Origin: Chryseobacterium vrystaatense
GTDB lineage: Bacteria > Bacteroidota > Bacteroidia > Flavobacteriales > Weeksellaceae
NCBI RefSeq assembly: GCF_000737765.1
Contig: NZ_JPRI01000001.1
Span: forward strand, 310,001 to 374,000
Reading direction: 5' to 3'
Length of the DNA stretch: 64,000 bases
In this document: one piece after another, positions 54,791 to 63,512 of the stretch
How the letters are laid out: the number at the start of each line of letters is the position of its first letter
How positions within the stretch are numbered: the first letter of the stretch is position 1
Position numbers and translations under genes: made by a program
Notes under the pieces: generated by a model
The model's database searches: none
What the model saw: the letters and a program-made list of their open reading frames with translations, nothing else
What the model was told of the DNA's origin: nothing

Positions 54791-55954
54791 ATGGAGAAGA
54801 ACAATAAAATAAAAGTCCTTTTCAGACACCGTTCCATGGAAATGGGTGGCGTGGAGAAAGTGATTCTGAGTATTCTAAATAATCTTGACCGTGATAAATT
54901 TGACATCACAGTCTGCCTGAATCTGAATCAGGGTGAGCTAAGAAATGAGTTTCCTAAACACATTAAAAAGATCTATCTCACCGACGGAAAAGAGGATTTT
55001 TCTAAAAACCCGCTGATCCACAAACTGCAGCTGCTCCGCAGAAGGCTGAAGCTTTCCCGTGCTCTGAAGGATCACAAAATTTCTGACCGTCTTTTGGGAA
55101 ATAAAAAATTCGACATCGAAATTGCTCCTACCTATTCTGCATTTTCATCTGTAATCAATTCCAGCAACAAGGCTTCCAGGAAAATAGGATGGTTTCATTC
55201 CGAGATCAATGTTCCTACTTTACAGCCTCTGGTGCCGGATATCCTTAAAAACTTTCCCCAATTTGATCATATGATCTATTGCTCGCAAAAGATTAAAGAT
55301 CTGATGCACAATTATTACCCACAACTTCAATATCCTGAAGAAAGCGTGGTCATCAATGCCATCCCCATTGAAGAAATTAAAAGAAAAGCAGAAGAAAAGA
55401 TTGAAGCTCTCCCCGAAGGACCTGTTTTTGTTTCTGTAGGACGTCTTCACAACCGAAAAGGATACCACAAGCTGATTGATGCTCATAAAAGACTCATCGA
55501 TGAAGGTTTCCACCATACCATTATCGTAGTGGGAAGTGGTGAAGAAATGAAAAACCTTACTGAACAGATCCGTGTGAATAATGTTCAGGATACTTTTATT
55601 TTAAGCGGTAACAGGATGAATCCTTATCCGTACGTTAAAAATGCAGATTATTTTATTCTTCCTTCCGAGTCTGAAGCATGGCCACTGGTAATTGCGGAAG
55701 CATTAATTCTTCAAAAACCCATTATCGCTACCGATACCGGAGATGTAGGTGTAATGATTAAAGATCGGGAAACAGGTTACCTCATCAATTATGAGACTGA
55801 TGAAATGTATTCCGCCATGAAAACTTTTCTAACGGATCCTGAGCTTATTGCCCGAATCAGAAAGAATCTGGAAACCATAGAGGACCAGTTTGACAATCAG
55901 AAAATTTTTGATACGGTGGAAGGAATTCTTGAAGATCTTCACCGAAAAAGTTAA
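54791..55954 (+). CDS. GT4 glycosyltransferase
   Basis: A 387-residue GT-B enzyme. EMGGVEKVILSILNNL (about 16-31) is the N-terminal GT4 pattern; VSVGRLHNRKGYHKLIDA (about 216-233) opens the donor domain and SESEAWPLVIAEAL (about 295-308) is the EX7E motif. It resembles the other GT4 at 58622 in layout. It converges on the SDR gene with a 4-base overlap and no terminator. Confidence 0.94.
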   Translation: MEKNNKIKVLFRHRSMEMGGVEKVILSILNNLDRDKFDITVCLNLNQGELRNEFPKHIKKIYLTDGKEDFSKNPLIHKLQLLRRRLKLSRALKDHKISDRLLGNKKFDIEIAPTYSAFSSVINSSNKASRKIGWFHSEINVPTLQPLVPDILKNFPQFDHMIYCSQKIKDLMHNYYPQLQYPEESVVINAIPIEEIKRKAEEKIEALPEGPVFVSVGRLHNRKGYHKLIDAHKRLIDEGFHHTIIVVGSGEEMKNLTEQIRVNNVQDTFILSGNRMNPYPYVKNADYFILPSESEAWPLVIAEALILQKPIIATDTGDVGVMIKDRETGYLINYETDEMYSAMKTFLTDPELIARIRKNLETIEDQFDNQKIFDTVEGILEDLHRKS

Positions 55955-56709
55955 TGTGCAGAATATCCTCCGTCTACCACAAGATTTGATCCCGTAATCC
56001 ATTTTGCGCCATCTGAGAGTAGAAAAATACAGGCATTTGCCACATCTTCTGGCTGCCCTATTCCCAGAGGATGTTTTTTAAGAATCTCTTCAGCTGCTTC
56101 TTCACCAATGTTTTCAAACATTTTCTCAAGGATTGGTGTATTGACCATGGCCGGGCTTACACTGTTGACCCTGATACCACTTCTTGAGAGCTCCATAGCC
56201 AGAGAACGTGCTCCTGAAACGACAGCTCCTTTGCTCGCCGAATAGGCGGCCTTTCCGATCTCACCTACCATTCCCGCAACTGAGGAAATGAATACGAAAC
56301 TGGAGTTCTCATTTTTGTATTTCTTAAGGGATAAGATTTTGGCAATTTCAAAACCTGAAATCACGTTAACAGCAAAGATATCTGAGTAAAGCTGAGGAGT
56401 ATGTTTCTTCAGCGGAAGCGTTTTTTCTATGCCCGCGCAGTGGATAAATCCTGAAACCTTTCCTAGTACAGTCACTTTTTCAGCGATCAGTTCTTCGAGA
56501 TTTTCACAGCTGGTAATATCAGCAATAATAGTTTCGGCTTTAGTATCAGGAGCCAGCATTGAAATAGTTTTTTGCAGTTCCTCTTCGTTTCTTGCGATAA
56601 GGATAAGATGAGCTCCACTTGTGCTGCATTCTACAGAACAGCTTCTCCCGATGCCGGAAGAAGCTCCTGTAATAAGAATGGTTTTATCTTTTAAAGAAAA
56701 CTGATTCAT
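55951..56709 (-). CDS. SDR-family 3-ketoacyl reductase-like protein
   Basis: A 252-residue FabG-like reductase. TGASSGIG (14-21), HCAG (about 90-93), Ser142/143 and Tyr156-x3-Lys160 in YSASK are intact, and the C-terminus reads GSNLVVDGGYSAH as in FabG. Its start overlaps the ACP stop by one base, in a tight order KAS III, ACP, reductase. The natural reading is reduction of a 3-ketoacyl group on that ACP to the 3-hydroxy form; no dehydratase or enoyl reductase follows. Confidence 0.92.
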   Translation of the reverse strand: MNQFSLKDKTILITGASSGIGRSCSVECSTSGAHLILIARNEEELQKTISMLAPDTKAETIIADITSCENLEELIAEKVTVLGKVSGFIHCAGIEKTLPLKKHTPQLYSDIFAVNVISGFEIAKILSLKKYKNENSSFVFISSVAGMVGEIGKAAYSASKGAVVSGARSLAMELSRSGIRVNSVSPAMVNTPILEKMFENIGEEAAEEILKKHPLGIGQPEDVANACIFLLSDGAKWITGSNLVVDGGYSAH

Positions 56710-56942
56710 TAATCTTCAAAATTTTCTTTACCAATTGCATTCATCAGATCAGAAACAGTTTCTATATCTTTAAAGTGCTTGGTGTCGATTTTCTTATCGA
56801 AATTCTCATCAACAAATGCAATAACGGAAAGCAGACTGATGGAGTCATAGCTTTCCAGACTCTTTAAATTTGTTTCAACGGTAAGCGTTTCGTCTTCCTC
56901 TAATTCTTCCTGTAATTTCTCTAAAAAAACGGATGTCTTCAT
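56709..56942 (-). CDS. Acyl carrier protein, second dedicated copy
   Basis: A 77-residue acidic carrier protein from the ATG at 56940-56942. SYDSISLLSVIAFVDENF (31-48) holds the phosphopantetheine Ser34 in a DSI motif. The frame stays open upstream to 57014, into the KAS III gene, but that extension is not like an ACP. It differs clearly from the ACP at 47364, so the two carry different cargo. It lies 44 bases after the KAS III gene and overlaps the reductase gene by one base. Confidence 0.9.
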   Translation of the reverse strand: MKTSVFLEKLQEELEEDETLTVETNLKSLESYDSISLLSVIAFVDENFDKKIDTKHFKDIETVSDLMNAIGKENFED

Positions 56943-56986
56943 ATATTTTTTATTTATGGCTTTTATATTATTATTTATTTTATTAT

Positions 56987-57961
56987 TTAAATGTCCAGCA
57001 CCGTTGCTCCCCATGAATACCCTACTCCGAATCCGGCCATTAAAACACGGTCTCCATCTTTAAGTATTCCCCGATCCATCATATTTTTGAGGGCAATTGG
57101 AATGGTTGCAGACACTGTATTTCCAGTATTTTCCATGTCAATGTAAAACTTTTCTGCCGGAATCTTAGTCTTTTTTCTCAAATAATTCAGCATAAAAGAA
57201 TTGGCCTGGTGAAAAACAAAGTGATCAATATCATCCATAGTCAGCCCGTTAGTCTCCAAAGTCTGCCTTACCAGTCCAGGAATATTTTCAATTGTAAAAT
57301 TAAAAATTTCAGGACCATTCATGTAAAGGTTTTCAGGTTCAAAATCATTTTCCGGATTTAGTTCAAAATCTGTTTTGAACGCCCCTTTCTTTACAATAAG
57401 ATTCTCAGCACCACTTCCATCTGTTCCCAGACAAAACTGATATTCCTGTGCGTTTTCATCTTTCTCAACAATCGCAGAAGCTGATGCATCACCGAATATA
57501 CTTCTGTTCCCTTTATCTTTGGGATTAATATGCTTTGTATATGTTTCTGATGTAATCAATAAAATACTTTTGGCAATACCTGAAGCTATTAATCCTTTAG
57601 CAAAAGCCAGTCCATAAACGAAACCGGAGCACCCTAAATTAAAATCTACAGCACCAATATTTTTTCTTAATCCCAGTCTGTCCTGAAGAATACACGCCGT
57701 CGTAGGAAGGAAATAATCAGGGCTTTGAGTACAGAACAACACAAAATCAACTTTGCTTCTGTCGTAGTTTTCAAAAAGCTTTTCAGAAGACTTTACAGCA
57801 AGCTCCAGTACAGTCTCGCTTTCTGAAGCAATATGACGCTGCTTGATCCCAACTTTTTCGTGAATTCTATCAGAACTCCATTCGGGAAACTCTCTCTCAA
57901 GATCCTCATTGGTGAGAACCTGTTTGGGCAAATAATATTCTATTTTGGAAACTTTTATCAT
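56987..57961 (-). CDS. 3-oxoacyl-ACP synthase III (KAS III, FabH-like)
   Basis: Condensing enzyme that joins an acyl-CoA primer with malonyl-ACP. From the ATG at 57959-57961 it has 324 residues; the open frame further upstream adds a hydrophobic stretch unlike the family. The catalytic triad is complete: Cys111 in LGCSGFVYG, His251 in HQANSFM and Asn281 in GNTVSA. It is probably not the housekeeping FabH because it sits in a polysaccharide locus with its own ACP and reductase. Those three enzymes would suffice to make a 3-hydroxyacyl-ACP such as 3-hydroxybutyryl-ACP. Confidence 0.93.
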   Translation of the reverse strand: MIKVSKIEYYLPKQVLTNEDLEREFPEWSSDRIHEKVGIKQRHIASESETVLELAVKSSEKLFENYDRSKVDFVLFCTQSPDYFLPTTACILQDRLGLRKNIGAVDFNLGCSGFVYGLAFAKGLIASGIAKSILLITSETYTKHINPKDKGNRSIFGDASASAIVEKDENAQEYQFCLGTDGSGAENLIVKKGAFKTDFELNPENDFEPENLYMNGPEIFNFTIENIPGLVRQTLETNGLTMDDIDHFVFHQANSFMLNYLRKKTKIPAEKFYIDMENTGNTVSATIPIALKNMMDRGILKDGDRVLMAGFGVGYSWGATVLDI

Positions 57962-57978
57962 ATAAATTCTTTTCTTTG

Positions 57979-57986
57979 CAAAAGTA
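57979..57986 (-). promoter_or_regulatory. Candidate -7 element for the KAS III-ACP-SDR genes
   Basis: The minus strand reads TACTTTTG, a TAnnTTTG match, 18 bases upstream of the KAS III ATG, in the 43-base gap to the divergent acyltransferase gene. Confidence 0.45.
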
Positions 57987-58004
57987 AAAAACAAAATCAC
58001 AATA

Positions 58005-58574
58005 ATGATCTTCCTGTTCAGAATCGTATTAAAAATACATTCCGTCTATCACGCATTTCTCAACAAAGCCAGCCTTGAGGCAGCAAAATACCGCGGTATG
58101 AAGGTCGGGAAAAATTTCAATATGCCGGACAAAATTTATTTTGGAACCGAACCTTACCTGATTGAAATAGGTGACGATGTGAATATTGCTGCCGGAGTGA
58201 GATTTGTAAATCACGGTGGGACGACCACCCTTCTCAGAAAACTCCCGGGCTACGAAGATGCCCGTATTTTCGGAAGAATAAAAATCGGAAACAATACAAC
58301 TATCGGAATTAACTGTGTTATCACCCATGAAGTACAGATTGGAAACAACTGTATTTTGGGAGCCAATTCTGTTTTGTCTCAATCGATGCCTGATAATACC
58401 GTTTTTATCGGAAACCCGGCACAATTTCTCTGCACTATAGAAGATTATGGGGATATTGTTCTAAAAAGCAGTCCCGAGTATCCAAGAGAACTGGAAAACG
58501 ACAGAAAGAAACTGGATGAATATATAAAGGCTAACCTCCCTTATAAATTCAAAAAAGCCAGAAGAATAAAATAA
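58005..58574 (+). CDS. Left-handed beta-helix acyltransferase
   Basis: A 189-residue hexapeptide-repeat acyltransferase of the WbbJ/maltose-acetyltransferase type. An N-terminal helix (about 1-30) precedes the repeats: YLIEIGDDVNIAAGVRF, then GRIKIGNNTTIGINCVI and EVQIGNNCILGANSVL. FVNHGG contains the likely catalytic His (about 66), and VFIGNPAQ the usual end of the coil. It faces the KAS III gene across 43 bases. It may transfer an acetyl group or, given its neighbours, a 3-hydroxyacyl group from ACP; the sequence alone does not decide. Confidence 0.85.
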   Translation: MIFLFRIVLKIHSVYHAFLNKASLEAAKYRGMKVGKNFNMPDKIYFGTEPYLIEIGDDVNIAAGVRFVNHGGTTTLLRKLPGYEDARIFGRIKIGNNTTIGINCVITHEVQIGNNCILGANSVLSQSMPDNTVFIGNPAQFLCTIEDYGDIVLKSSPEYPRELENDRKKLDEYIKANLPYKFKKARRIK

Positions 58575-58621
58575 ACACACAGACTGAAAAAAATTTATTA
58601 GCGTTATTTAACTGACATTCT

Positions 58622-59773
58622 ATGCCCCAAAAGAAAAAAATACTGATCAGAATTGGCTCTCTCCGACATGGAGGTGCAGAAAAAGTGGTGGTCAATTTCC
58701 TCAAAAATCTTCCTAAAGACAAATACGAAGTTGATTTGCTGATCAATCTTTATACTGGAATGTATATCAAAGAAGTTCCGTCATGGGTGAATCTTCGTTA
58801 TCTGCTGAAAGGCGAAATGATTACCACGAATAAACCTCACGAAATTCCGGTAAAAGCATTTCGAGTGCTTTACCAGAAAATGTTTCTGTGGTTTCCTTCC
58901 CTGCTTTATAAGTTTGTCCTGAAAAATAAAAAATACGATGTAGAAATAGGGGCTATTCATGGTATGTACAGAGAATTGTTATCCAGCCCTCAGAAAGATT
59001 CAAAAAAGATTATCTGGATTCAGAACGATATTTTTAATCTGAAAGAATATACACCGGATGTCATCAGACAGCTTTTCAGATTCGACAGAATACTGGTGAT
59101 CTCTAATAAACTGAAGGAGGAAATGCAAAAGGTCTCTCAGAATGACAGAGAGAAAAAAGCAGTTGTTAAAATTTTCAATCCAATAGACAAAAAGGATACT
59201 TTAAATAAAGCGAACACACCAATTGATGATTATCCTTTTTCGAATGACCTCCCTACTTTCATTACCATTGGAACAGTGTATCCACAGAAAGGCTATGACA
59301 GACTCCTGGATGTTCATAAGAAACTGATCAATGAGGGACTGAAACACCAGATCATCATTATTGGTGACGGTTTTGAATTTGAGAAAACTCAGACAAAACT
59401 TAATCAGTTAGGTCTTCAGGACACTGTAAAAATGCTCGGTTTCAGAAGTAACCCTTATCCCTACTTAAAAAAGGCCGATTTTTATGTGATGTCTTCGAGG
59501 CATGAAGGCTTTCCTACTATCATTGCAGAAGCATTGATTCTAAACAAACCTGTTGTATCTACTGATGTATCAGGAATTAAAGATCTTCTTCAGGACGGAC
59601 AGCTAGGACTTATCACCCCAAATTCAGAAGAGGGGATTTATGAGGGAATGAAGAAATTCCTTTCTGAGAAGGAACTCTCTGCCCGTTATGAAAACGAAAT
59701 CAAAACGGCGGATCTGCCATTTGTACTGGAGAAATCTGTAGCACATCTTCAGGATATTATAGACGAATTATAA
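58622..59773 (+). CDS. GT4 glycosyltransferase
   Basis: A 383-residue GT-B enzyme. GSLRHGGAEKVVVNFLKNL (about 12-30) is the GT4 opening, FITIGTVYPQKGYDRLLDV (about 215-233) starts the donor domain and SSRHEGFPTIIAEAL (about 293-307) is the EX7E motif. It resembles the enzyme at 54791 in order and length but is not a close copy. It starts 47 bases after the hexapeptide acyltransferase and is 11 bases before the next gene. Confidence 0.94.
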   Translation: MPQKKKILIRIGSLRHGGAEKVVVNFLKNLPKDKYEVDLLINLYTGMYIKEVPSWVNLRYLLKGEMITTNKPHEIPVKAFRVLYQKMFLWFPSLLYKFVLKNKKYDVEIGAIHGMYRELLSSPQKDSKKIIWIQNDIFNLKEYTPDVIRQLFRFDRILVISNKLKEEMQKVSQNDREKKAVVKIFNPIDKKDTLNKANTPIDDYPFSNDLPTFITIGTVYPQKGYDRLLDVHKKLINEGLKHQIIIIGDGFEFEKTQTKLNQLGLQDTVKMLGFRSNPYPYLKKADFYVMSSRHEGFPTIIAEALILNKPVVSTDVSGIKDLLQDGQLGLITPNSEEGIYEGMKKFLSEKELSARYENEIKTADLPFVLEKSVAHLQDIIDEL

Positions 59774-59784
59774 ATAGTTTAAGC

Positions 59785-60336
59785 ATGGGTTATACAGTTA
59801 TACAAAAAGATTTTTACAGAGAAAGCGGAAAATGGCTCTCTTCATTTGAGATCTGGAAAAAATGTATCAATCCAAATCTGCATTTTATTTATGTTTTAAG
59901 AAAAGCCCAGAAATATAGAAACCAACCTGTATTGGGAATATTCTGGAAGTTTGTTCTAAGACATTATCAGATAAAATATGGCTATCAGATCTATCCTGAA
60001 ACTGAAATTGGAGAAGGTTTTTATTTAGGGCACTGGGGAAGCCTGGTCATTAATCCTAAGGCTAAGATTGGGAAAAACTGTAATATTGCACAGGGAGTCA
60101 CTATCGGCCAGCAAAACCGCGGCAAACTACAGGGTTTCCCAACTATAAGTGATGAAGTATGGATTGGAGCCAACGCTGTCATTGTAGGTGGAATTACGAT
60201 TGGACACAATGTATTGATTGCGCCCAACTCTTACGTCAATTTTGATGTTCCTTCCAATTCCGTAGTCGTTGGAAATCCCGGAACCGTATATCCTACCGAA
60301 AACGCGACAGAATCGTACATCAACCACAAAATCTAA
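59785..60336 (+). CDS. Serine-acetyltransferase-like hexapeptide acetyltransferase
   Basis: A 183-residue left-handed beta-helix protein. The region YPETEIGEGFYLGHWGSLVI (about 72-91, with the catalytic-type His) and the run VTIGQQNRGKLQGFPTISDEVWIGANAVI (read in parts) match serine O-acetyltransferase (CysE) and its polysaccharide relatives. It lacks the long CysE N-terminal helical domain, so sugar or glycan acetylation is more likely than cysteine synthesis. It ends the polysaccharide locus. Confidence 0.86.
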   Translation: MGYTVIQKDFYRESGKWLSSFEIWKKCINPNLHFIYVLRKAQKYRNQPVLGIFWKFVLRHYQIKYGYQIYPETEIGEGFYLGHWGSLVINPKAKIGKNCNIAQGVTIGQQNRGKLQGFPTISDEVWIGANAVIVGGITIGHNVLIAPNSYVNFDVPSNSVVVGNPGTVYPTENATESYINHKI

Positions 60337-60746
60337 TACATCCTCTGCCCGGCAGGACAAATAAACAGCGTGGAACGCCATATAAAGCTGATTATAGAAT
60401 ACTGTCTAAACGATATCAAATTTAAGGACTCTCTGTATTGAAGCGTTTTTTCATATAATTAAGAATATTTTAATCTTCAAATTAAATTTTTCCGTTAATA
60501 GTTTGTAATTTTATCTTGCTTTTTGAGTTTAGATTATTAAATTTTCAACCGAATTCATCCGGAAACGGCATGTATCAGTCATTTTAAACATGATTTTAAG
60601 CATATTTTAATATTAAATATTGTTAAAAGTGATTGCCTTTTCCGCAAAAATTATATTTTTGCATGATTATTGATTTGATCTATTGAATTTGAAAATAATT
60701 TAAACGAAATAAATAATTATAAACCTTTTTTTAAATTTTTAAAATT
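60337..60746. other. 410-base gap before the carbonic-anhydrase group
   Basis: AT-rich stretch with no credible gene. It holds the carbonic-anhydrase promoter at 60633-60661. No clear terminator of the polysaccharide locus is visible. Confidence 0.55.
60633..60661 (+). promoter_or_regulatory. Promoter of the first carbonic anhydrase gene
   Basis: TTG (60633-60635), 18 bases, TATTTTTG (60654-60661), matching the Bacteroidota -33/-7 pattern. The leader to the ATG would be about 80 bases and is AT-rich. Confidence 0.6.
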
Positions 60747-61415
60747 ATGTCACAATCGTACGAAGTTATTTTCGAAAACAATAGAAAGTGGGTAGAGTCT
60801 AAAATTTCCCAAGATCCGGAATTCTTCCATGAGCTTGCCAAAACTCAGAATCCTGATTATCTTTACATTGGATGTTCAGACAGCAGAGCGACAGCAGAAG
60901 AAATCATGGGTGCAAAACCGGGAGAAGTTTTTGTCCACAGAAACATTGCTAATGTCGTGAATACTTTAGACATGAGCTCCACAGCAGTGATTCAATACGC
61001 TGTAGAACATCTTAAAGTAAAACACATTATTGTTTGCGGACATTACAACTGCGGTGGTGTAAAAGCAGCGATGACTCCTCAGGATTTGGGATTATTAAAT
61101 CCATGGCTGAGAAACATCCGTGATGTTTACAGATTGCATCAAACTGAATTAGATTCTATCGAAAATGAAGGAAAGCGTTATGACCGACTTGTAGAACTTA
61201 ATGTTCAGGAGCAGTGCATCAACGTGATCAAAATGGCCTGCGTACAGGAAAGATATATTATTGATGAATATCCTATTGTACACGGGTGGGTATTTGACCT
61301 TAGAACGGGTAAGATTATTGATTTAGAGATCGATTTTGAGAAAATTCTTAAAGACATCCAAAAAATCTACAACCTTACAAGTTCTGATTGGGTAATGAGT
61401 AGAAAAACAGATTAG
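60747..61415 (+). CDS. can: Beta-carbonic anhydrase
   Basis: Interconverts CO2 and bicarbonate. The 222 residues match the Can/beta class in length, with zinc ligands Cys43, His99 and Cys102 and the Asp45-Arg47 pair in CSDSR. No signal peptide, so it is cytosolic. It opens a group with a SulP transporter and a second carbonic anhydrase, which suggests a role in keeping bicarbonate for carboxylases such as those of fatty-acid synthesis. Confidence 0.96.
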   Translation: MSQSYEVIFENNRKWVESKISQDPEFFHELAKTQNPDYLYIGCSDSRATAEEIMGAKPGEVFVHRNIANVVNTLDMSSTAVIQYAVEHLKVKHIIVCGHYNCGGVKAAMTPQDLGLLNPWLRNIRDVYRLHQTELDSIENEGKRYDRLVELNVQEQCINVIKMACVQERYIIDEYPIVHGWVFDLRTGKIIDLEIDFEKILKDIQKIYNLTSSDWVMSRKTD

Positions 61416-61437
61416 TTTTTCTCAAAATGAATGTAAG

Positions 61438-61737
61438 ATGAAATTCTGGAGTATTATTGTATTGACCTTCTTTCTCAACTTCACAGCACTGCCCGGCATT
61501 GCTGCGATTGCCGGTTGGGATATTGCCAGGACCAATGTAATAATCAATGAAGAAGAGCCTCATTCTCACCCATCATCTTTTATTGTATATGAAAAGACAC
61601 TTCCGAAACCTTTGGACGTATTCGATTACCTGAAGTTTTCCGAGCCAGTTCCTCAGGGTATGTCTTTTGAGCTGATCGATGATTCCTTTCATCTGTCGCC
61701 CTTACTCACCATATTTTCTCCGCCTCCGGAAGCTTAA
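61438..61737 (+). CDS. Small secreted or membrane-anchored protein of unknown function
   Basis: A 99-residue protein with a hydrophobic start (about 1-24) that could be a signal peptide or a membrane anchor. The rest is hydrophilic, with HSHP and many Pro, Phe and Ser. I do not recognise a family. It starts 22 bases after the carbonic anhydrase and lies before the SulP gene, so it may be cotranscribed with them. Confidence 0.65.
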   Translation: MKFWSIIVLTFFLNFTALPGIAAIAGWDIARTNVIINEEEPHSHPSSFIVYEKTLPKPLDVFDYLKFSEPVPQGMSFELIDDSFHLSPLLTIFSPPPEA

Positions 61738-61877
61738 TTTTAAGTATAGTTAGATTTTTTAATAGTATTCTATATCAAAATTGATATCGGATACCCATGC
61801 TTTAAAATTAAATTTCCAATCTTCTATAATTGACTATCTAAGAATAGATCAATCGGTTATAGTATTTTCAAAACATC

Positions 61878-63470
61878 ATGAAAAAAACATCATTCATAGG
61901 AGGAATCAAGGAGAATTTCCCTTCTGGACTCGTTGTATTCTTAGTAGCGCTTCCATTATGTCTCGGAATCGCTTTAGCATCAGGAGCACCGCCATTGTCA
62001 GGGGTGATCTCAGGTATTGTAGGAGGATTAGTCGTAGGATTTCTAAGTAATTCAAATATATCAGTATCGGGTCCTGCAGCAGGGCTTACAGCCATTGTTT
62101 TAACGGCTATTACAGATCTTGGAGCTTTCGAACTTTTTCTTTGTGCAGGAATTATTGCAGGCCTTATCCAATTAATTTTAGGATTCATAAGAGCCGGAAG
62201 TATCTCAAATTATTTCCCGAATAACGTTATCGAGGGAATGCTTGCCGCCATCGGTATTATTATTATTTTAAAACAAATCCCTCATGCGATGGGATTCGAT
62301 AAAGATTACGAAGGGCATGAGTCTATATTTGACAACGGCCTTAACTTCGGATATTTTACAGAATTATTTGGAGCAGTGCACACCGGGGCTATCTTGGTAA
62401 CACTGTTTTCAGTAGGTATTCTTATTGCGTGGGATAAAATTCCGGCTTTAAAAAGAATGAAAATGCTTCCCGGAGCATTGGTAGCAGTAGCGGCAGGAAT
62501 ACTTCTTAATGAGTTGTTCAAACTGTCCGGAAGCTCATTGGCGATCGGTACACAGCACCTGGTTTCACTACCCGTTCCCAAATCATTGGATGATTTCAAA
62601 AATCTTGTTACGATGCCTGATTTTGGAGGATTCACCAATCCTAAGGTATGGATAGTAGGGGCAACCATTGCCATTGTAGCTTCTATTGAAACACTGCTTT
62701 GTATTGAAGCTTCAGACAGATTAGACAAGCAGAGAAGAATTACCGACACCAATCTTGAACTTAAAGCTCAGGGAATCGGGAATCTGATTAGCTCATTTAT
62801 CGGAGGACTTCCAATGACCTCTGTCGTGGTAAGAAGTTCTGCCAATGCCAATGCAGGCGCTACGTCAAAAATGTCTGCGATGATCCATGGTGTCCTATTA
62901 CTGGTATGTGTACTTACGATTCCATTTATCCTTAACCTGATCCCTTTGGCGACACTTGCTGCAGTATTGATCCTGGTAGGATACAAACTTGCGAAACCTG
63001 CTACCTTTAAGCATTTCTGGCATTTAGGCAAGTTTCAGTTCATTCCGTTTGTTGCAACAGTTGTCGCTGTTGTCGCTACCGATCTTCTGAAAGGTGTAGG
63101 TATTGGTCTGGCTATTTCTGTATTTTATATCCTTCAGGGAAATATGAAAAGGGCATATTACCTCAGCAGAGAAAAGCTGAATGATGCAGACGAAATTAAT
63201 ATTAAACTTGCCGAGGAAGTTTCTTTCCTGAATAAGGCAGCAATCAAAAAGACATTGAAAAACGTCAAGTCTAATTCTACCGTGACCATTGATGCACGGG
63301 GAACCTCATATATTGCCACAGACGTACTGGAAATGATCCAGGACTTCGCCAATATCCGGGCAAAAGAAGAAGACATTAATGTGGAACTTTTAGGCTTCAA
63401 AACTTCATATAAAGACTATGAAAGGGATGAAGACTCTCACATCCTAATCACCCACAGAAGGGCTATGTAA
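61878..63470 (+). CDS. SulP-family anion transporter
   Basis: A 530-residue inner-membrane transporter with about ten to twelve helices. The early segment FLVALPLCLGIALASGAPPLSGVISGIVGG (read in parts) and VSGPAAGL (about 56-63) are SulP signatures. The C-terminal about 110 residues look like a reduced STAS domain (VTIDARGTSYIATDVLEMI). SulP proteins carry sulfate, bicarbonate or other anions. Flanking carbonic anhydrases make bicarbonate (BicA-like) the most likely substrate, but this is inference from neighbours. Confidence 0.93.
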   Translation: MKKTSFIGGIKENFPSGLVVFLVALPLCLGIALASGAPPLSGVISGIVGGLVVGFLSNSNISVSGPAAGLTAIVLTAITDLGAFELFLCAGIIAGLIQLILGFIRAGSISNYFPNNVIEGMLAAIGIIIILKQIPHAMGFDKDYEGHESIFDNGLNFGYFTELFGAVHTGAILVTLFSVGILIAWDKIPALKRMKMLPGALVAVAAGILLNELFKLSGSSLAIGTQHLVSLPVPKSLDDFKNLVTMPDFGGFTNPKVWIVGATIAIVASIETLLCIEASDRLDKQRRITDTNLELKAQGIGNLISSFIGGLPMTSVVVRSSANANAGATSKMSAMIHGVLLLVCVLTIPFILNLIPLATLAAVLILVGYKLAKPATFKHFWHLGKFQFIPFVATVVAVVATDLLKGVGIGLAISVFYILQGNMKRAYYLSREKLNDADEINIKLAEEVSFLNKAAIKKTLKNVKSNSTVTIDARGTSYIATDVLEMIQDFANIRAKEEDINVELLGFKTSYKDYERDEDSHILITHRRAM

Positions 63471-63512
63471 GCCCATTACAATAATTTTTAATTTTAAAAA
63501 GAATAAACCCAT

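Noticed and set aside
18695..60336. Search for Wzx, Wzy, an initiating phosphoglycosyltransferase or an O-antigen ligase
   Set aside because: No protein here fits these families clearly; the membrane protein at 36558 was considered as a Wzy but its acidic pair after the first helix fits a GT-C enzyme better.
61868..62752. Minus-strand frames opposite the SulP gene
   Set aside because: Shadow frames of a strong membrane-protein gene; no start region or family features.
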